Source of the DNA: JAGQYH01 sp041393015
Lineage (GTDB): Bacteria; Bacteroidota; Bacteroidia; Chitinophagales; JADIYW01
Assembly: GCA_041393015.1 (NCBI GenBank)
Contig: JAWKKV010000001.1
Coordinates: 744,001-808,000 of the forward strand
Length of the DNA: 64,000 nt
Direction: 5' to 3'
Shown here: positions 62,066 through 64,000 of the stretch, in pieces
How positions within the stretch are numbered: the first letter of the stretch is position 1
Layout of the letters: every line of letters begins with the position of its first letter
Translations under genes and position numbers: made by a program
Notes under the pieces: model-generated
What the model was told of the DNA's origin: nothing
Databases searched by the model: none
Seen by the model: the letters and a program-made list of their open reading frames with translations, nothing else

Positions 62066-64000
62066 ATGTCTCATCAAGCAGGCAATAATAATATTGAGCC
62101 GGTTGCAATTGTTGGACTAGGGTGTAGATACCCTGGTGAAGTAAATGATCTTGATAGTTTTTGGAAAACAGTTGCAGAAAAGAAGGATCTAATTGGAAAA
62201 ATTCCAACCAACAGAATGGGTGATACCGAATCATTGGTAGACCCAAACAGAACCCCCGGAAAAATAGTAAATGACAAAGGTGCTTATTTAAACGATATTG
62301 AAAAATTTGATGCCGAATTTTTTGGTATTTCTCCTTTAGAAGCGAAACACCTTGATCCTCAACAAAGATTATTGCTTGAGATAGCTCATGAAACCTTAGA
62401 AAATTCAGGAATAAAGCGAAGCAGAATAAACGGCACTAAAACAGGCGTGTATATTGGCCTTTGGACCAATGATTTTGAGCACAGACTATCCAATAGTGGA
62501 GACGATTTAGATGTTTATTCCACCACAGGAAGTGGTCGATATGCTGCATCTGGTCGAGTGTCTTTCTTTTTAAATTTACAAGGTCCAGCCATTACTTTAG
62601 ATACCGCTTGTTCTTCTTCATTGGTGGCTGTTCATTTAGCCGTTCAGAGTATCCAATCAGGAGAAACGGATATGGCATTTGCCGGCGCTGCCAATGTAAT
62701 TTTAGATCCAATTGTTTCTATCGGCTATTCTCGTTCAGGCTTATTGTCTGAATATGGCAGATGCAAATTTGGTGCTGCCGACCCTAGAGGTTATGTAAGA
62801 AGTGAAGGCGCTGGAATGGTTTTACTAAAAAAACTTTCCAAAGCTATTGAAGATGGCGACCAAATTCATGCTATTATTCCTGGTACAACTTGCAACAACG
62901 ATGGCCAATCCGACAAATATATGTTGGCGCCAAGTTGGGTGACGCAAGAAATTATGATTCGTGACGCTCATAAGCGATTCGGTATCCATCCAAAAGACGT
63001 TCAATATATTGAAGCCCACGGAACAGGAACTAAAGCTGGCGATCCTGCTGAAATAAAATCAGTATCCAATGCACTAGCCGAAGGAAGAAGTAAAGACGAT
63101 GTCTTTTACATGGGTTCGGTAAAAACCAACTTCGGACATACCGAAGGAGCAGCTGGTATGGCGGGTTTGATAAAAGCAGTATTATCCATCAAAAAGAGAA
63201 AAATTTTACCCAACCTTTTTGCACTTCCTGCCAACCCTGACATTCCTTGGGAAGATTATCAAGTTCGAATTCCCGATCAACTCACCGATTGGCCGAAACC
63301 GAATCAACCATTAATAGCTGGTGTAAATGCTTTTGGTATTGCGGGCACCAATGCTCATGTGATTCTTAAAGAATTTACTGCAGCGCCAAAATTAAACGAA
63401 AAAGCTAATCAAAAGCTTGCTAACTATTTGTTGCCTATTTCAGCAGCTAATGATGCTGGATTAAAAGCTTATGCAACTATTTATAAAAATCAATTAGCTT
63501 CTCTAAATGAAGGTGATTTTCAAAAACACATATTCAATATAGCCAATTATAAAAGCGACTTAGCCTTTAGAAAAGCTATTTCTGCCTCCACTCCGGAAGC
63601 CGTCATTAATGCGTTAGATAATGTGGCCAATGAAGAATTAGCAGAAAACATTGTCGAAGGTTATTTTGCCAACGATCAAAAACCTAAAATTGCTTTTGTG
63701 TTTCCGGGACAAGGATCTCAATGGTTAGGCATGGGCAAGGAACTGTATGACAGTCAGCCAGTGTTTAAATCGGCCATTGACGCCTGTGAAACCGCATTTA
63801 AAAAATATGGCGATTGGTCCTTAACAGAACAACTGTTTTCCAAAGATCAAACTTCCATGTCCACTATAGATGTCATTCAACCGGCATTAGTAGCAGTAGA
63901 AATTGCATTGGCTAAAATGTGGCAATCGTACGGCATTCAACCGGATGCAGTTGTGGGACACAGCATGGGTGAAGTGGCAGCGGCGTATGTTTCGGGAAGC
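62066..64000 (+). CDS. Type I polyketide synthase, N-terminal KS-AT part (runs off right edge)
   Basis: An open frame of 645 codons continues to the window end. Its start is the ATG at 62066. It begins with a ketosynthase domain (VAIVGLGCRYPGEVNDLDS near 13) whose active site is Cys182 in DTACSSSL, with His318 in EAHGTGTKAGDP and His358 in NFGHTEGAAG. A linker follows, then an acyltransferase domain with FVFPGQGSQWLGMG near 547 and the nucleophile Ser633 in GHSMGEVAAA. All catalytic residues visible are intact. It lies 85 bases after the Wzz-like gene on the same strand. Extender specificity cannot be read because the AT is truncated; later domains are unseen. Confidence 0.93.
   Translation, partial: MSHQAGNNNIEPVAIVGLGCRYPGEVNDLDSFWKTVAEKKDLIGKIPTNRMGDTESLVDPNRTPGKIVNDKGAYLNDIEKFDAEFFGISPLEAKHLDPQQRLLLEIAHETLENSGIKRSRINGTKTGVYIGLWTNDFEHRLSNSGDDLDVYSTTGSGRYAASGRVSFFLNLQGPAITLDTACSSSLVAVHLAVQSIQSGETDMAFAGAANVILDPIVSIGYSRSGLLSEYGRCKFGAADPRGYVRSEGAGMVLLKKLSKAIEDGDQIHAIIPGTTCNNDGQSDKYMLAPSWVTQEIMIRDAHKRFGIHPKDVQYIEAHGTGTKAGDPAEIKSVSNALAEGRSKDDVFYMGSVKTNFGHTEGAAGMAGLIKAVLSIKKRKILPNLFALPANPDIPWEDYQVRIPDQLTDWPKPNQPLIAGVNAFGIAGTNAHVILKEFTAAPKLNEKANQKLANYLLPISAANDAGLKAYATIYKNQLASLNEGDFQKHIFNIANYKSDLAFRKAISASTPEAVINALDNVANEELAENIVEGYFANDQKPKIAFVFPGQGSQWLGMGKELYDSQPVFKSAIDACETAFKKYGDWSLTEQLFSKDQTSMSTIDVIQPALVAVEIALAKMWQSYGIQPDAVVGHSMGEVAAAYVSGS

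Noticed and set aside
1..64000. CRISPR arrays and tRNA/rRNA genes
   Set aside because: I found no regularly spaced repeat series and no cloverleaf with a TTCGAAT-type arm. The REP hairpins are irregular in spacing and sequence and are not CRISPR repeats.

Overview
The window looks like chromosomal DNA of an AT-rich Bacteroidota bacterium (Cytophagia/Flavobacteriia-like). The signs are a 290-residue primary sigma factor of the short Bacteroidota type, a SusD-family lipoprotein, a CusA-type pump fused to a TolC-like domain, many lipoproteins, almost no Shine-Dalgarno sequences, and several -7 elements of the Bacteroidota form TAnnTTTG. I do not assign a genus. No rRNA, tRNA or CRISPR array was seen.

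Layout. 1-9.4 kb: the end of an RND efflux operon (adaptor tail, pump, two small proteins) convergent with a cysteine-rich Crp/Fnr regulator, then nadA, an S41 processing protease, an LpxH-like phosphoesterase and an MFS transporter. 9.5-18 kb: an orphan SusD, an SF2 helicase, a sulfotransferase, a DinB-like protein, a small leader ORF overlapping an O6-methylguanine methyltransferase, a PhzF-like isomerase and an SLC12-type transporter. 18-24 kb: a DUF1571-like protein with a LysM domain nested inside it, then a methionine module (split MetH behind a SAM-I riboswitch, and divergent metF). 24-35 kb: recQ, OsmC, a HAD phosphatase, an M48 lipoprotein protease, several lipoproteins or exported proteins, a redoxin and rpoD. 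35-43 kb: a CusRS-like two-component system next to a Cus/Czc efflux pair, with two nearly identical 21-bp boxes that are good candidates for the regulator's binding site. 43-46 kb: a coiled-coil protein, a cold-shock protein and a ThDP-dependent enzyme.

45.9-55.05 kb looks like a decaying genomic island inserted at the 3' end of mnmE. A 17-bp sequence encoding the MnmE C-terminal FCIGK-stop recurs in degenerate form (FRIGK-stop) at the other end. Between the two lie a type I restriction-modification operon (hsdM, hsdS, hsdR) with frameshifts in hsdM and hsdR, a REP-associated Y1 transposase with REP-like hairpins that have extended hsdS in frame, three copies of a 67-bp coding-frame repeat that separate small decaying genes, and a ParDE toxin-antitoxin pair. 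The frameshifts I saw are confined to this island, which argues for real decay rather than a poor assembly.

55-64 kb returns to intact genes: mnmE, an OmpA-family protein with calcium-binding repeats, then a probable operon of a polysaccharide-export SLBB protein, a Wzz-like chain-length protein, and the start of a type I polyketide synthase (KS then AT) that runs off the right edge. The juxtaposition of envelope export genes and a modular PKS is the most promising lead for a poorly described pathway, but most of it lies outside the window.
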